Shown one piece after another: positions 40,892 through 51,614 of a DNA stretch of 64,000 nucleotides (position 1 is its first letter; every line of letters begins with the position of its first letter). The stretch spans positions 1,178,001-1,242,000 of the forward strand of contig NZ_WUAG01000001.1 in assembly GCF_009828855.1 (NCBI RefSeq), in the 5' to 3' direction. Below the pieces are notes generated by a model. The model saw only the letters and a list, made by a program, of their open reading frames with translations, did no database searches and was not told the origin of the DNA. The stretch comes from Psychromonas sp. L1A2. Its GTDB lineage: Bacteria; Pseudomonadota; Gammaproteobacteria; Enterobacterales; Psychromonadaceae. The translations under genes and the position numbers were made by a program.

Positions 40892-42220
40892 ATGGCAACT
40901 ACTAAACGAGTCGCGATTATTGGATTGGGCGTCACAGGATTATCCTGTGTCACCTTTTTTCGTCAAAAAGGCATTAATGTCACTGTCTTCGATACTCGTT
41001 TGGTACCACCAGGTCAAGATAAGCTTGATGCTAGCACCAAACTGGTGATTGGACCGTTATCTGCTCCATTGTTGTGTGAATTTGATACGTTAGTTGTTAG
41101 TCCTGGTATTGCTATTGCAACGCCAGCGATTAACGCTGCAATTGAAGCGGGCGTTGAAGTGATTGGTGATATTGAGTTATTTGCTCGAGAGTTAAATACA
41201 CCACAATATCAACATGTGAAATTAGTTACTATTACTGGCTCAAACGGTAAAAGTACTGTGACTAGCCTGTTGGGTGAAATGGCTGCTAATGCCAATGTAA
41301 ATGTTGGGGTGGGTGGCAATATCGGCGTGCCAGCTTTAGATTTATTAAGCCCAGATAAAACACTTTATATTTTAGAGCTATCAAGTTTTCAACTTGAAAC
41401 CACTGAATCATTAAATGCTACGATTTCTACCATTTTAAATGTCAGTGAAGACCATTTAGATCGTTACCTAAGCTATCAAGCTTATAGTTTGGCTAAGCAT
41501 AAAATATATACACAAGCTCAAACAGTATTAATTAACCGTGATGACCCATTAACATTCACAGATAAAAAATCACAAATCAGTTTTGGCTTTGATCAACAGC
41601 AATATGGATTGGTTCAACAGCAAGGTGAATATTACCTTAGTATTGAGCAGCAACCTTTATTAAGCTGCAATGCGCTTAAGTTGAGCGGTAAACATAACTG
41701 GATGAATGCACTTGCCGCGATTGCGTTAGGCAAACAAGTCGGTTTACCAATGTCTTCAATGCTGGACACTTTACAATCTTATTCTGGCTTGAAGCATCGT
41801 TGTGAATTTGTCAAAGAAGTGAATGGCGTTCGCTGGATTAATGATTCCAAAGCAACCAATATCGGTGCTACGCAAGCAGCATTGTTAGGACTTTCTGAAA
41901 CAATTTCAGGAAAAGTACACGTTATATTAGGTGGCGATGGTAAAGGTGCAGATTTTACTGAATTAGCACCTGTATTAACTGAGATCAAAGGGCAAATTGT
42001 GTGTTTTGGTCAAGATGCTAAATCAATTGCATTGCAACATCCTGATGCGCTTATTGTTAATAACTTAGATCAAGCCATACACCATATTAACCAATATGCA
42101 GTCGCTGGTGATTTAGCTATTTTAACGCCAGCTTGTGCTAGCTTAGATATGTATAAAAACTTTATGGCTCGTGGTGATCATTTTATTGAATTAGTTAATG
42201 CTTTGGTTGGAGAAGTCTAA
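40892..42220 (+). CDS. murD: UDP-MurNAc-L-alanine:D-glutamate ligase
   Basis: The 442-residue Mur ligase adds D-Glu in the second peptide step. The N-terminal nucleotide-binding IIGLGVTGLSCVTFF, ATP loop TITGSNGKSTV, LNVSEDHLDRY and WINDSKATNIGAT are MurD motifs. It lies between mraY and ftsW with gaps of 1 and 2 nt. Confidence 0.97.
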   Translation: MATTKRVAIIGLGVTGLSCVTFFRQKGINVTVFDTRLVPPGQDKLDASTKLVIGPLSAPLLCEFDTLVVSPGIAIATPAINAAIEAGVEVIGDIELFARELNTPQYQHVKLVTITGSNGKSTVTSLLGEMAANANVNVGVGGNIGVPALDLLSPDKTLYILELSSFQLETTESLNATISTILNVSEDHLDRYLSYQAYSLAKHKIYTQAQTVLINRDDPLTFTDKKSQISFGFDQQQYGLVQQQGEYYLSIEQQPLLSCNALKLSGKHNWMNALAAIALGKQVGLPMSSMLDTLQSYSGLKHRCEFVKEVNGVRWINDSKATNIGATQAALLGLSETISGKVHVILGGDGKGADFTELAPVLTEIKGQIVCFGQDAKSIALQHPDALIVNNLDQAIHHINQYAVAGDLAILTPACASLDMYKNFMARGDHFIELVNALVGEV

Positions 42221-42222
42221 TC

Positions 42223-43482
42223 ATGTTGCAAGTTGTGACTAATAAGCTAGGTAAAATATTTAAGCGCTTGACTGTTAAGTCAGATTCACATGCCTACGAT
42301 CGCTCTCTTTTGGTATTGGTTTTTACCTTAATGGGGATTGGATTGGTGATTGTTGCTTCTGCGTCGATGCCTGAAGGTATTGCTATATCAGCCGATCCTT
42401 TCCAGTTTTTAAAGCGACATCTTATCTATATTATTTTATGTTTATTTGTTTTAGCGACAGTGGTTTCTGTGCCAATAGATGCCTGGCATAAATATACGCC
42501 TTTAATTTTATTGCTTTCAACTTTAGGATTGCTTGCAGTATTGATTGTTGGTACAGAGGTTAATGGCTCACTTCGATGGTTACGACTGGGTCCACTTAAT
42601 CTTCAACCTTCTGAATTTGCGAAGCTGTCTGTTGTTTTGTTTATTGCTAGTTATCTTATTCGTCGCCAAAAAGAGGTGATTGATACGATCAAAGGGTTTA
42701 TTAAACCTTTAGCGATACTCGCTTTAATATCAATGCTTTTATTATTACAACCCGATTTAGGCTCAACCGTCGTGATCGTAGTTATTATGATGGGAATGTT
42801 GTTTATTGCTAATGCGCGAATGATTTCTTTTGTTGGTATTGCAGTTGCAATGTTATCGGTGATTATTTTATTAATCGTGACGTCTCCTTATCGTATGGCA
42901 AGGGTATTTGGATTTTTAGACCCATGGGCAGACCCTTTTGGTCGAAGTTATCAGCTAACTCAATCACTAATGGCTTTTGGGCGTGGCGGTTGGTTTGGTC
43001 AAGGTTTAGGAAATTCAGTTCAAAAGTTAGAATATTTACCGGAAGCACATACAGATTTTATTATGGCAATTTTGGCTGAAGAGCTAGGTTTTATTGGTGT
43101 AAGTATTGTTATCATTTTAGAGTTTGTTTTAGTTTATAAAGCGTTTTCTATTGGTAAAAGAGCATTAGAGAAAAACCTTATTTTTGCTGGCTATGTTGCC
43201 ATCGGTATTGCTATTTGGTTTGCATTTCAAACGGCCGTTAATATAGGTGCCGCATCAGGTATTGCACCAACTAAAGGCTTGACATTACCTTTGATCAGTT
43301 ATGGAGGTTCTAGTTTAATTACTATTGCGATTGCAGTGGGTTTAGTGCTACGTATCGATTTTGAAACACGTATTAATTCAGGCCAAGTACGCATTACCAA
43401 AAAAACGAAAAAGACTAAAAAATTAACATCTGAGGCAGCAGATGATTCAACAGAAAAGATAAAGGTTGAGAATAATGAGTAA
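42223..43482 (+). CDS. ftsW: Septal peptidoglycan glycosyltransferase FtsW
   Basis: The 419-residue SEDS protein has about ten helices. GSLRWLRLGPLNLQPSEFAKL, GRGGWFGQGLGNSVQKLEYLPEAHTDF-type stretch and LPLISYGGSSLI are signatures. It polymerises septal glycan with FtsI. The tail after about residue 385 is lysine-rich then acidic. It overlaps murG by 8 nt. Confidence 0.97.
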   Translation: MLQVVTNKLGKIFKRLTVKSDSHAYDRSLLVLVFTLMGIGLVIVASASMPEGIAISADPFQFLKRHLIYIILCLFVLATVVSVPIDAWHKYTPLILLLSTLGLLAVLIVGTEVNGSLRWLRLGPLNLQPSEFAKLSVVLFIASYLIRRQKEVIDTIKGFIKPLAILALISMLLLLQPDLGSTVVIVVIMMGMLFIANARMISFVGIAVAMLSVIILLIVTSPYRMARVFGFLDPWADPFGRSYQLTQSLMAFGRGGWFGQGLGNSVQKLEYLPEAHTDFIMAILAEELGFIGVSIVIILEFVLVYKAFSIGKRALEKNLIFAGYVAIGIAIWFAFQTAVNIGAASGIAPTKGLTLPLISYGGSSLITIAIAVGLVLRIDFETRINSGQVRITKKTKKTKKLTSEAADDSTEKIKVENNE

Positions 43483-44542
43483 AAATAAAACCTTATTAGT
43501 GATGGCGGGCGGTACAGGTGGACATGTCTTCCCTGGATTAGCCGTGGCAGATAAATTAAAAAATGAAGGTTGGCAGGTAAGTTGGTTAGGCACTGCGGCA
43601 AGAATGGAAGCAAAGTTAGTACCTGAGCATGGTTACGAAATTGATTTTATTGATGTTGCTGGTATCAGAGGCAATGGTTTAAAACGTTTATTAGCAGCTC
43701 CTTTTCAAATATTAAAGTCAATTTTTCAAGCGCGTAAAGTATTAAAAAAGAGAAATGTAGATTTAGTCTTAGGCATGGGTGGTTTTGCTAGTGGCCCTGG
43801 CGGGATTGCTGCTTGGACATTAGGTATTCCTGTGGTATTGCATGAGCAAAATGCAGCAGCTGGCATGACTAATCGTTTATTAGCACGATTTTCGAAAAAA
43901 GTATTAATGGGCTTTAGTGATGCATTTTCTGGCGAAAAGGCTATTTTGGTCGGAAATCCCATCAGAAAAGATCTATTGGCTTTAACTGATAAAAGTATCT
44001 CAGCACCAGAGGCTGCGTTAAAAGTATTGGTGATTGGTGGAAGTTTAGGCGCTCGAGTATTAAATGAAACGGTACCTAAAGCACTTATGAACTTCAAAGC
44101 AAGCGAAGTGTCTATTTTGCATCAAACAGGGAAGGGTAATTCTGAATCTGTGTTAGTTGCTTACAAAGACTCTGATTTTGAATATCAAGTTCATGATTTT
44201 ATTAGTGATATGGCTACAGCATATGATTGGGCTGATGTTATAATTTGTAGAGCTGGAGCATTAACGGTAGCAGAAGTGGCAATAGTAGGCTTACCCGCTA
44301 TCTTTGTTCCTTTGCCTCATGCAGTCGATGATCATCAAACAAAAAATGCAATGAGCTTAGTAAATGCTGATGCTGCGATGTTAATCGCTCAAAAAGATTT
44401 AAATCCTGATAAATTAAGTGAATGTTTGCTTACATTAAGTCAAAATAGGCAGTTGCTTAATAAAATGAGCCAAAACTGTAAAAAAGTAGCAATTAGAGAT
44501 GCAACGGAGCAAGTGGCTGCGGTTTGTAATTCCTTAATTTAA
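43475..44542 (+). CDS. murG: UDP-GlcNAc:lipid I N-acetylglucosaminyltransferase MurG
   Basis: The 355-residue GT28 enzyme makes lipid II. It has the N-terminal glycine loop MAGGTGGHVFPGLAVA, MGGFASGPGG, HEQNAAAGMTNR and the UDP-GlcNAc site CRAGALTVAEVA. The ATG at 43475 gives the standard length. A TTG nine bases upstream is not preferred. The start overlaps the ftsW stop. Confidence 0.97.
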   Translation: MSKNKTLLVMAGGTGGHVFPGLAVADKLKNEGWQVSWLGTAARMEAKLVPEHGYEIDFIDVAGIRGNGLKRLLAAPFQILKSIFQARKVLKKRNVDLVLGMGGFASGPGGIAAWTLGIPVVLHEQNAAAGMTNRLLARFSKKVLMGFSDAFSGEKAILVGNPIRKDLLALTDKSISAPEAALKVLVIGGSLGARVLNETVPKALMNFKASEVSILHQTGKGNSESVLVAYKDSDFEYQVHDFISDMATAYDWADVIICRAGALTVAEVAIVGLPAIFVPLPHAVDDHQTKNAMSLVNADAAMLIAQKDLNPDKLSECLLTLSQNRQLLNKMSQNCKKVAIRDATEQVAAVCNSLI

Positions 44543-44577
44543 AACCTAGTTTAAAAATATAGTAAAAGTGAATTCCG

Positions 44578-46038
44578 ATGATAAAAATTGAATTAGCAGA
44601 AATTCGTACCATGATCCCTGAAATGCGTCGCGTAAAACAGATACATTTTGTTGGTATCGGTGGTGCGGGAATGGGTGGTATTGCTGAAGTATTAGCCTAC
44701 GAAGGTTACAAAATCACTGGTTCCGATATCGCTGAAAATACGGTGGTTAAAAGACTGCGTTCAATTGGTGTTGAAATTTTTATCGGTCATGCGCAAGAAA
44801 ATATATACGGTGCATCAGTGGTGGTTGTTTCAACAGCGATTAACCCTGAAAACCCTGAATTGTTAGCAGCTAAACAAGCGCGCATTCCTGTTGTTCGTCG
44901 TGCAGAAATGTTAGCTGAGTTAATGCGCTACCGTCATGGTGTAGCAGTGGCAGGGACTCATGGTAAAACGACAACAACGAGTTTAATTGCAAGTATTTAT
45001 CGAGAGGCTGATTTAGATCCAACCTTCGTGATTGGTGGATTGTTAAACAGCGCTGGTACTAATGCTAAATTAGGTCAAAGTCGCTACTTAATTGCAGAAG
45101 CTGATGAAAGTGATGCATCGTTCTTACACTTACAACCAATGGTATCAGTAGTCACCAATATTGAAGCTGACCATATGGATACTTACCAAGGTGATTTTGA
45201 AGTATTAAAAGATACCTTTGTACAGTTTGTTCAAAACTTGCCTTTTTATGGTACCGCCGTTGTTTGTTTAGACGATAAAGTAATAGAAGAGTTAATTCCA
45301 CGTTTTGCTCGTCAGTGTGTGACTTATGGATTTAATGAGCAGGCTGACGTTCGCATCTCAAGCTTTAAGCAAACGGTTAGCAGAAGTGAGTTTATTGTGC
45401 ACCGTGTCAATCGCCCTGATTTAGTTATCCATCTGAATTTGCCAGGTAAGCATAATGCATTAAATGCTGCAGCTGCGATTGCAGTGGCGATGGAAGATGA
45501 TATTGAAGATGCTGCAATCTTAACGGCATTAGAAAGCTTTGAAGGTATTGGTCGTCGCTTTGAACAATATGGTGAATTTGAAACTGGACGTGGTAAAGCG
45601 ATGCTTGCTGATGATTACGGTCATCACCCGACAGAGGTTCAAGCTACGATTAATGCGGCACGAGAGGGTTGGCCTGAAAAACGTTTAGTGATGGCTTATC
45701 AACCACATCGTTATACGCGTACACGTGATTTATATGAAGATTTTGCGCATGTGTTATCGCAGGTTGATCAATTGTTACTGCTAGATGTTTATGCTGCTGG
45801 TGAAACTCCAATTGCAGGAGCTGATAGTCGTTCATTATGCAGAACTATTCGTCAACAAAGTGGTAAAGAGCCAATTTTTGTGGCTTCTCCGGAAGCTTTA
45901 CCTGCTGCGCTTGCAAAAGTGTTACAGGGCGGTGATTTAGTGTTAACTCAAGGTGCTGGTAATATCGGCGCAGTAGTAAAAACTTTAGCAGATTTCAAGT
46001 TAGATATTGAGAAAATGCAACAAGAGAGCACAAAGTAA
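44578..46038 (+). CDS. murC: UDP-MurNAc:L-alanine ligase
   Basis: The 486-residue Mur ligase catalyses the first peptide step. The [21 protein letters not shown] Rossmann start, ATP loop [23 protein letters not shown] and [10 protein letters not shown] are diagnostic. The stop overlaps the ddl start in TAATG. Confidence 0.98.
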   Translation: MIKIELAEIRTMIPEMRRVKQIHFVGIGGAGMGGIAEVLAYEGYKITGSDIAENTVVKRLRSIGVEIFIGHAQENIYGASVVVVSTAINPENPELLAAKQARIPVVRRAEMLAELMRYRHGVAVAGTHGKTTTTSLIASIYREADLDPTFVIGGLLNSAGTNAKLGQSRYLIAEADESDASFLHLQPMVSVVTNIEADHMDTYQGDFEVLKDTFVQFVQNLPFYGTAVVCLDDKVIEELIPRFARQCVTYGFNEQADVRISSFKQTVSRSEFIVHRVNRPDLVIHLNLPGKHNALNAAAAIAVAMEDDIEDAAILTALESFEGIGRRFEQYGEFETGRGKAMLADDYGHHPTEVQATINAAREGWPEKRLVMAYQPHRYTRTRDLYEDFAHVLSQVDQLLLLDVYAAGETPIAGADSRSLCRTIRQQSGKEPIFVASPEALPAALAKVLQGGDLVLTQGAGNIGAVVKTLADFKLDIEKMQQESTK

Positions 46039-46958
46039 TGGCGACAAATTTCGGAAAAGTAGCAGTTTTGTTTGGCGGAAATAGCGCTGAACGTGAAGTC
46101 TCATTAAAGTCTGGTAATGCAGTTTTGAGTGCGTTACTACGACAAGGTATAGATGCACATGCCATTGACCCAAAACATGATGATATTTCACAAATTAAAA
46201 AATTAGGCTTTGACCGTGCCTTTATTGTTTTACATGGTCGAGGCGGTGAAGACGGCACTATCCAAGGTTTCCTAGAAACATTGGGGATTCCTTTTACTGG
46301 AAGTGATGTTTCAAGCTCAGCGATAGGTATGGATAAAGCAAAAACCAAGCAAATTTGGCAAAGTTGTCTACTTCCTACCGCTGACTATCAAATTATTGTC
46401 AAAGAAAACTTTGAACCATCAAGCGCTAACGATATACTAAACAGCTTATCAGGCACTGTCATGGTAAAACCGGTACACGAAGGCTCAAGTATTGGCATGG
46501 CTAAAGCTGAAAATGCAGAGCAGTTAATTAGTGCATTAGAAGAAGCTTTTAACTTTGATAGCAAAGTATTATTAGAATCATGGATCACAGGTGATGAATT
46601 CACTGTATCAATGCTAAATGGAAAAGCATTACCTGCTATTAGCATGAAAACAACTAATGTATTTTATGATTACCAAGCTAAATATCAATCGACAGATACG
46701 CAGTACTTATGCCCTTGTGGATTGTCTGATGATGAATTAGCCGAACTTAATCGTTTATCAGTAGAAGCATTTAAAGCAATTGGTTGTAGTGGTTGGGGAC
46801 GTGTTGATTTTATGCGAGATAGCAATAAAAACTGGTATTTATTAGAGGTAAATACAGTGCCGGGTATGACAGAAACAAGTCTTGTACCAAAGGCTGCGAA
46901 ACAAGTAGGAATTAGCTTTGACCAGTTAGTGTTAGATATCTTAAAGCAAACTATATAA
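46038..46958 (+). CDS. ddlB: D-alanine:D-alanine ligase (DdlB type)
   Basis: The 306-residue ATP-grasp ligase makes D-Ala-D-Ala for MurF. FGGNSAEREVSLKSG, HGRGGEDGTIQGFLE, VKPVHEGSSIGM and the C-terminal VNTVPGMTETSLVPKAA match DdlB. It is coupled to murC and followed 3 nt later by ftsQ. Confidence 0.97.
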   Translation: MATNFGKVAVLFGGNSAEREVSLKSGNAVLSALLRQGIDAHAIDPKHDDISQIKKLGFDRAFIVLHGRGGEDGTIQGFLETLGIPFTGSDVSSSAIGMDKAKTKQIWQSCLLPTADYQIIVKENFEPSSANDILNSLSGTVMVKPVHEGSSIGMAKAENAEQLISALEEAFNFDSKVLLESWITGDEFTVSMLNGKALPAISMKTTNVFYDYQAKYQSTDTQYLCPCGLSDDELAELNRLSVEAFKAIGCSGWGRVDFMRDSNKNWYLLEVNTVPGMTETSLVPKAAKQVGISFDQLVLDILKQTI

Positions 46959-46961
46959 TTT

Positions 46962-47705
46962 ATGTGGCAAAAGTTAAAAAAAATCAAAATCAGTAAATGG
47001 ATTAGCTTCTTTGTTTTTGTACTTTTAATTTACGCGCTACAAGATGGATTTTTTAAATTAAAACACTGGTTAACTGACGAAAAGTCTTTGCCATTAACCG
47101 GCCTAGTGCTAACTGGAAACAGAGAGCATGTGACAGAAGATATGGTGAGAGCTGTATTAGCAAAGCAAAAAGATAAACTTAACTTTTTTACGTTAAAAAT
47201 TTCTGAAATTCAAAAACAGTTAGAAGATAAACCATGGGTATATTCTGCGTCAATCCGTAAGCATTGGCCTGACACGTTAAAAATACATATTGTTGAACAA
47301 ACAATCGTCGCGTCATGGAACGGCAAAGCATTACTTAATCGTTTTGGTGAAATAATAGATGTAGTACCAAAGGAACAAGACGAATTTATTGCACTTTCTG
47401 GCGATGATAAACAATCAGAGGATGTGCTTAATACTTATTTGCAACTCAATCAGTTGCTAGAGCCTAGCCATTATCGCATTGCCGCCTTATATAGTGATAA
47501 ACGTAATGCAACTGAGCTTGAGTTAAAAAATGGTATTAGTTTGAATTTAGGTAAAGAACAAAAATTAGAACGTATACAAATGTTTTTAAATGCATTCCCT
47601 AGGATTGTACAAAAATACGATATTAATACCATTAAATATGTTGATCTTCGTTATGACACTGGGTTGGCTATTGGATGGAAAGAAACAGAAATAAACAAAA
47701 AGTAA
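46962..47705 (+). CDS. ftsQ: Cell division protein FtsQ
   Basis: The 247-residue bitopic protein has a basic cytosolic start, a membrane helix (about 12-30) and a POTRA domain (LTGLVLTGNREHVTEDMV, about 45-115). The beta domain containing LPLVGE-like conserved segments is degenerate here. It scaffolds FtsL and FtsB in the periplasm. A 208-bp gap then precedes ftsA, which probably contains an internal promoter. Confidence 0.95.
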   Translation: MWQKLKKIKISKWISFFVFVLLIYALQDGFFKLKHWLTDEKSLPLTGLVLTGNREHVTEDMVRAVLAKQKDKLNFFTLKISEIQKQLEDKPWVYSASIRKHWPDTLKIHIVEQTIVASWNGKALLNRFGEIIDVVPKEQDEFIALSGDDKQSEDVLNTYLQLNQLLEPSHYRIAALYSDKRNATELELKNGISLNLGKEQKLERIQMFLNAFPRIVQKYDINTIKYVDLRYDTGLAIGWKETEINKK

Positions 47706-47913
47706 TGTAAATATTAATGATAACAGGTGTGAGAAAATACAGCGTAAAGAGATAGAACAATTAATCATCAAAACTTAATAAGATCAGCCCTTTATGTTTG
47801 AGTTTTAAGTGCTTAATTACTCACTTTAGGTAATTTACTCAGTACAACAATATGATTAGTATTACATAGAGTTAATTCTTCTCTCTTAAATTAGAGAAAA
47901 TGGTGATAAACGA

Positions 47914-49158
47914 ATGGAAAGTAATTACACAGTTGGTTTAGACATTGGTAGTCATAAAGTTGTTGTCTTGATCGGTGAATTATTAGCAAATGATGCGATT
48001 AATATAGTGGGTGTAGGTTCTGCACCTTCTAAAGGTGTTGATAAAGGATCTGTGACCAATTTAGATTCAGTTGTTGAATCGATTACACAAGCTTTGAAAC
48101 AAGCTGAAGATATGGCTGACTGCCGTGTTTCATCGGTTAATTTATCTGTTTCAGGTTCACATATCGAGTCAATTAATGAAACGGGTACTTGGGCGATAGA
48201 AGCACATGAAGTCAGTACTTATGATGTTGAATGTGTTATTCACAATGCGCGTTCAGTAAAAATTCGAGATGAGCAACGTGTATTACACGTTATTCCACAA
48301 GAATATTCTATCGATTCTCAAGGACGTATTAATAACCCAATTGGTTTGTCAGGTGTAAAATTAAAAGCAAATGTACATTTAATCACCTGTCATAATGATT
48401 TAGTTAAAAATTTAGAAAAAGCAGTTGAACGATGTGGATTAGTTATTGACCAACTAACATCGTCTGGTGTTGCATCAAGTGCCGCTACGCTCAGTGAAGA
48501 TGAAAAAGAGTTAGGTGTGTGCATGATTGATATGGGAAGTGGTACAATGGATTTATCCATTTATATCGCAGGCTCTTTGCAACATAGTATGGTGCTTGAT
48601 TACGCTGGTAACTCTGTAACCAATGATATCGCTATTGCATTTAGCTCACCGCCAACTTCTGCTGAAGAAGTGAAAGTTAAATATGGTTGTTTGGATCGTT
48701 CGTTAGTGCAAGACGATGAAATTATTGAGTTGCCGAGTGTCGGTGGGCGTCCTGCACGTAGCTTGCAACGTTCTATTTTAGTTGATGTTATTGAACCACG
48801 TTATAGTGAATTGTTAACATTAGTTAAGAATGAAATTAATAAATTAAATGATAAATTTGCCCGTGAAGGTTTAAAGCAACAATTAGCTGCAGGTGTGGTT
48901 ATAACGGGTGGTGCTGCACAAATTGAAGGATTAGTTGAGGTTGCCGAAGAAGTTTTTGGTAATATCCAAGTTAGAATTGGTAAACCACAACATATTCAAG
49001 GTTTAGCAGATGATGTAAACTCTCCTGCATATTCAACAGCAGTTGGTTTATTACGCTATAAAAATGATGAGTTTGCAGGTGAAGAAGAAGTAGAGCCTGA
49101 AAACCGTATTACAAGTTTTTTCAGTAAAGTAAAAAACTGGATTAAAAAAGAATATTAG
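47914..49158 (+). CDS. ftsA: Cell division protein FtsA
   Basis: The 414-residue actin-like ATPase tethers FtsZ to the membrane. VGLDIGSHKVVVLIGE, MIDMGSGTMDLSIY and VITGGAAQIEG are the nucleotide-binding motifs. The C-terminal amphipathic helix FFSKVKNWIKKEY is the membrane anchor. The ribosome binding site GGTGAT lies within a 208-bp leader that also holds a small TTCTCT/AGAGAA hairpin (47879-47898). Confidence 0.98.
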   Translation: MESNYTVGLDIGSHKVVVLIGELLANDAINIVGVGSAPSKGVDKGSVTNLDSVVESITQALKQAEDMADCRVSSVNLSVSGSHIESINETGTWAIEAHEVSTYDVECVIHNARSVKIRDEQRVLHVIPQEYSIDSQGRINNPIGLSGVKLKANVHLITCHNDLVKNLEKAVERCGLVIDQLTSSGVASSAATLSEDEKELGVCMIDMGSGTMDLSIYIAGSLQHSMVLDYAGNSVTNDIAIAFSSPPTSAEEVKVKYGCLDRSLVQDDEIIELPSVGGRPARSLQRSILVDVIEPRYSELLTLVKNEINKLNDKFAREGLKQQLAAGVVITGGAAQIEGLVEVAEEVFGNIQVRIGKPQHIQGLADDVNSPAYSTAVGLLRYKNDEFAGEEEVEPENRITSFFSKVKNWIKKEY

Positions 49159-49228
49159 TTATCAAGTTTCATGGATTGGGTGGTAACAAACGATGTCACA
49201 AGAAGTTAATAGAGTGGAAGAGAGTCAA

Positions 49229-50446
49229 ATGTTTGAAATAATCGATGATGAAGACCATTCAGCACAAGCCGTAATTAAAGTTATTGGCATAGGTGGTGGT
49301 GGTGGTAATGCGATCAATTATATGATCGAAAAAGGCTTAACTGGTGCTGAATTTATTGCAATGAATACTGATGCTCAAGCATTACGTTCATCAAAAGCAG
49401 ATATTCGACTGCAACTAGGTGCCAACATTACCAATGGTTTAGGTGCTGGAGCAAATCCAGAAATTGGTTACAAATCGGCACTTGAAGATAAAGAACGAAT
49501 TCGCGAAATTGTTACAGGCGCAGATGTAGTATTTATTGCTGCAGGTATGGGCGGCGGTACAGGCACAGGGGCTTGTCCTGTTGTTGCTGAAATTGCTAAA
49601 GAAGAAGGCGCGTTAACTATTGGTGTTGTTTCAAAACCTTCTATGTTCGAAGGTCGTAAGCGTATGAACTACGCAACCCAAGGTATCGCTCGTTTGTCGG
49701 AAAATATTGATTCTTTATTAATTATTCCAAATGATAAATTACAAAAGTCATTACCTCGTGGTATCACTTTCTTAGACGCACTTCGTGCTGCTAATAGTGT
49801 ACTTTATGATGCAGTTTCTGGTTTTTCTTCTATTATTAATAATGAAGAAAGTACCATTAACATTGATTTCGCCGACGTTCGTACCGTTATGACTGAAGCG
49901 GGTACAACGGCTGTAATGGGAATTGGTGTTTCATCAGGTGAAAACCGTGCTGAAGAAGCTGTAGAAGAAGCTATTTCATGCCCATTATTAGAAGATGTTG
50001 ATCTTTCTGATGCACGAGGCGTATTGGTACATATTGTTGCTGGTATTGACTTTAGTTGGGATGAATACCATACAGTCGGTGATGCATTGAAACAATTTGC
50101 TTCTGAAGATTCGCAAAACATCATTGGTGTAACCGTTGATCCAACACTTGATAGTGGTGAATTACACGTAACAGTTATCGTAACAGGTATCGGTGAACGT
50201 AAATCAGAACTTAATGTAGTTAAAAACCCAACATTAAATAAGACAAAAGGTGTCAGTGATACTGCAGAAAAAACAGTTAATGCCGATAATTCTACTGATA
50301 ATGTAGAAGCAGAAACTCAAACATCTGAAGACACTACTCAGGCTGAGCCTGAAATAGTAGAACCTATTGCTGAAGTTAAAGATAAAAAAAATGCTGAGAG
50401 TTATTTAGATATTCCTGCTTTCTTAAGACGTCAAGCAGATAATTAA
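49229..50446 (+). CDS. ftsZ: Cell division GTPase FtsZ
   Basis: The 405-residue tubulin homologue forms the Z ring. The GTP signature [13 protein letters not shown]-terminal [14 protein letters not shown] and C-terminal conserved peptide DIPAFLRRQ (ZipA and FtsA binding) are intact. The linker (about 310-390) is acidic. I place the start at the ATG at 49229, giving MFEIIDDED, because family members begin MFE and GGAAGAGAG precedes it. An in-frame ATG at 49193 with its own GGGTGG would add 12 residues and cannot be excluded. Confidence 0.96.
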   Translation: MFEIIDDEDHSAQAVIKVIGIGGGGGNAINYMIEKGLTGAEFIAMNTDAQALRSSKADIRLQLGANITNGLGAGANPEIGYKSALEDKERIREIVTGADVVFIAAGMGGGTGTGACPVVAEIAKEEGALTIGVVSKPSMFEGRKRMNYATQGIARLSENIDSLLIIPNDKLQKSLPRGITFLDALRAANSVLYDAVSGFSSIINNEESTINIDFADVRTVMTEAGTTAVMGIGVSSGENRAEEAVEEAISCPLLEDVDLSDARGVLVHIVAGIDFSWDEYHTVGDALKQFASEDSQNIIGVTVDPTLDSGELHVTVIVTGIGERKSELNVVKNPTLNKTKGVSDTAEKTVNADNSTDNVEAETQTSEDTTQAEPEIVEPIAEVKDKKNAESYLDIPAFLRRQADN

Positions 50447-50461
50447 ATTAACTATAAAAAT

Positions 50462-50494
50462 ATAACGGTTTGTGATCTAGGTCTCAAACTGTTA
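50462..50494 (+). other. Hairpin in the ftsZ-lpxC spacer
   Basis: ATAACGGTTTG/CAAACTGTTAT (11 bp with one wobble, 12-nt loop) lies 39 nt before lpxC. No T-run follows, so it is more likely a processing or regulatory hairpin than a terminator. Confidence 0.55.
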
Positions 50495-50532
50495 TACTTA
50501 GAAATAGATATCATTGTATTGGAGATCATTTA

Positions 50533-51462
50533 ATGATTAAACAAAGAACATTAAAGAAGAGTGTTAAATCAACAGGTATTGGTTTACATTCAGGGAATAA
50601 AGTAACTATCGAGTTACACCCTGCACCTGTTAATTCAGGTATTGTTTATCGTCGAATCGATCTTGATCCGGTGGTGACTTTTAAAGCTCATGCTCAAGCG
50701 GTGCAAGAAACGCTTTTATGTACTTGTTTAGTTAATGATCAAGGGCAGAAGATTTCTACTGTTGAGCATTTATCAGCAGCACTTGCTGGTTTAGGTGTTG
50801 ATAATATTATTATCGATGTCGATGCGCCAGAAATTCCAATTATGGATGGTAGTGCAAGTCCTTTTATTTTCTTATTACAATCAGCAGGCATTGAAGAACA
50901 AAATGCAGCTAAAAAATTCATTCGTGTTAAAAAAACAATACGAGTTGAAGATGAAGAAGAAGGCAAGTGGGCCGAATTACAACCTTCTAACAATGGTTTC
51001 AGCTTAGATTTTAAAATTGATTTTGATCATCCTGTATTCGAAGGTCAAAACCAACACATTGAAATGCAATTTTCTGGTGACTTGTTTGTTAAAGAAATCA
51101 GTCGCGCTCGTACTTTTGGATTCATGAAGAGTGTTGAATACCTTCAATCAAATAATTTAGCGCTAGGAGCAAGTTTAGACAATGCTATTGGTCTAGATGA
51201 ATTCCGTGTATTAAACCCTGAAGGTTTACGCTACGAAGACGAATTTGTGAAACATAAAGTATTAGATGCTATCGGTGATTTATACTTATCAGGCTTTACT
51301 ATTTTAGGCCATTTAAAAGCATTTAAAACAGGCCATGCATTAAATAACAAACTATTATGTGCGTTATTAGCTGATGCAGAAGCATTTGAAATGGTGACAT
51401 TCGAAGAACCTGTTAGCGAGTCTCCAGTGCAATACATTGAGCCATTATTTGTACCTGCTTAA
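50533..51462 (+). CDS. lpxC: UDP-3-O-acyl-N-acetylglucosamine deacetylase LpxC
   Basis: The 309-residue zinc deacetylase catalyses the committed step of lipid A synthesis. Zn ligands are H79 (STVEHLSA), H241 and D245 ([10 protein letters not shown]). The catalytic histidine is H268 (TGHALNN). GIGLHSG at the start is typical. The ribosome binding site is GGAG. It is last gene of the dcw cluster, followed by a strong terminator. Confidence 0.98.
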   Translation: MIKQRTLKKSVKSTGIGLHSGNKVTIELHPAPVNSGIVYRRIDLDPVVTFKAHAQAVQETLLCTCLVNDQGQKISTVEHLSAALAGLGVDNIIIDVDAPEIPIMDGSASPFIFLLQSAGIEEQNAAKKFIRVKKTIRVEDEEEGKWAELQPSNNGFSLDFKIDFDHPVFEGQNQHIEMQFSGDLFVKEISRARTFGFMKSVEYLQSNNLALGASLDNAIGLDEFRVLNPEGLRYEDEFVKHKVLDAIGDLYLSGFTILGHLKAFKTGHALNNKLLCALLADAEAFEMVTFEEPVSESPVQYIEPLFVPA

Positions 51463-51513
51463 TGATTGTTAAGTTGTGATGTTTATTTAGAGGCATTCAA
51501 CATGAAAGAATAG

Positions 51514-51550
51514 CTAAACCACTTTATGTAAATAAAGTGGTTTTTTTTTA
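51514..51550 (+). terminator. Rho-independent terminator after lpxC
   Basis: The stem AAACCACTTTA/TAAAGTGGTTT (51516-51526, 51533-51543) is followed by a run of T. Confidence 0.92.
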
Positions 51551-51614
51551 GCTCTAAAATAGTCTATTAAAGTGAGTAGTCATGGCTGCAGTAACTTTGT
51601 TATGTAAGCTTATA

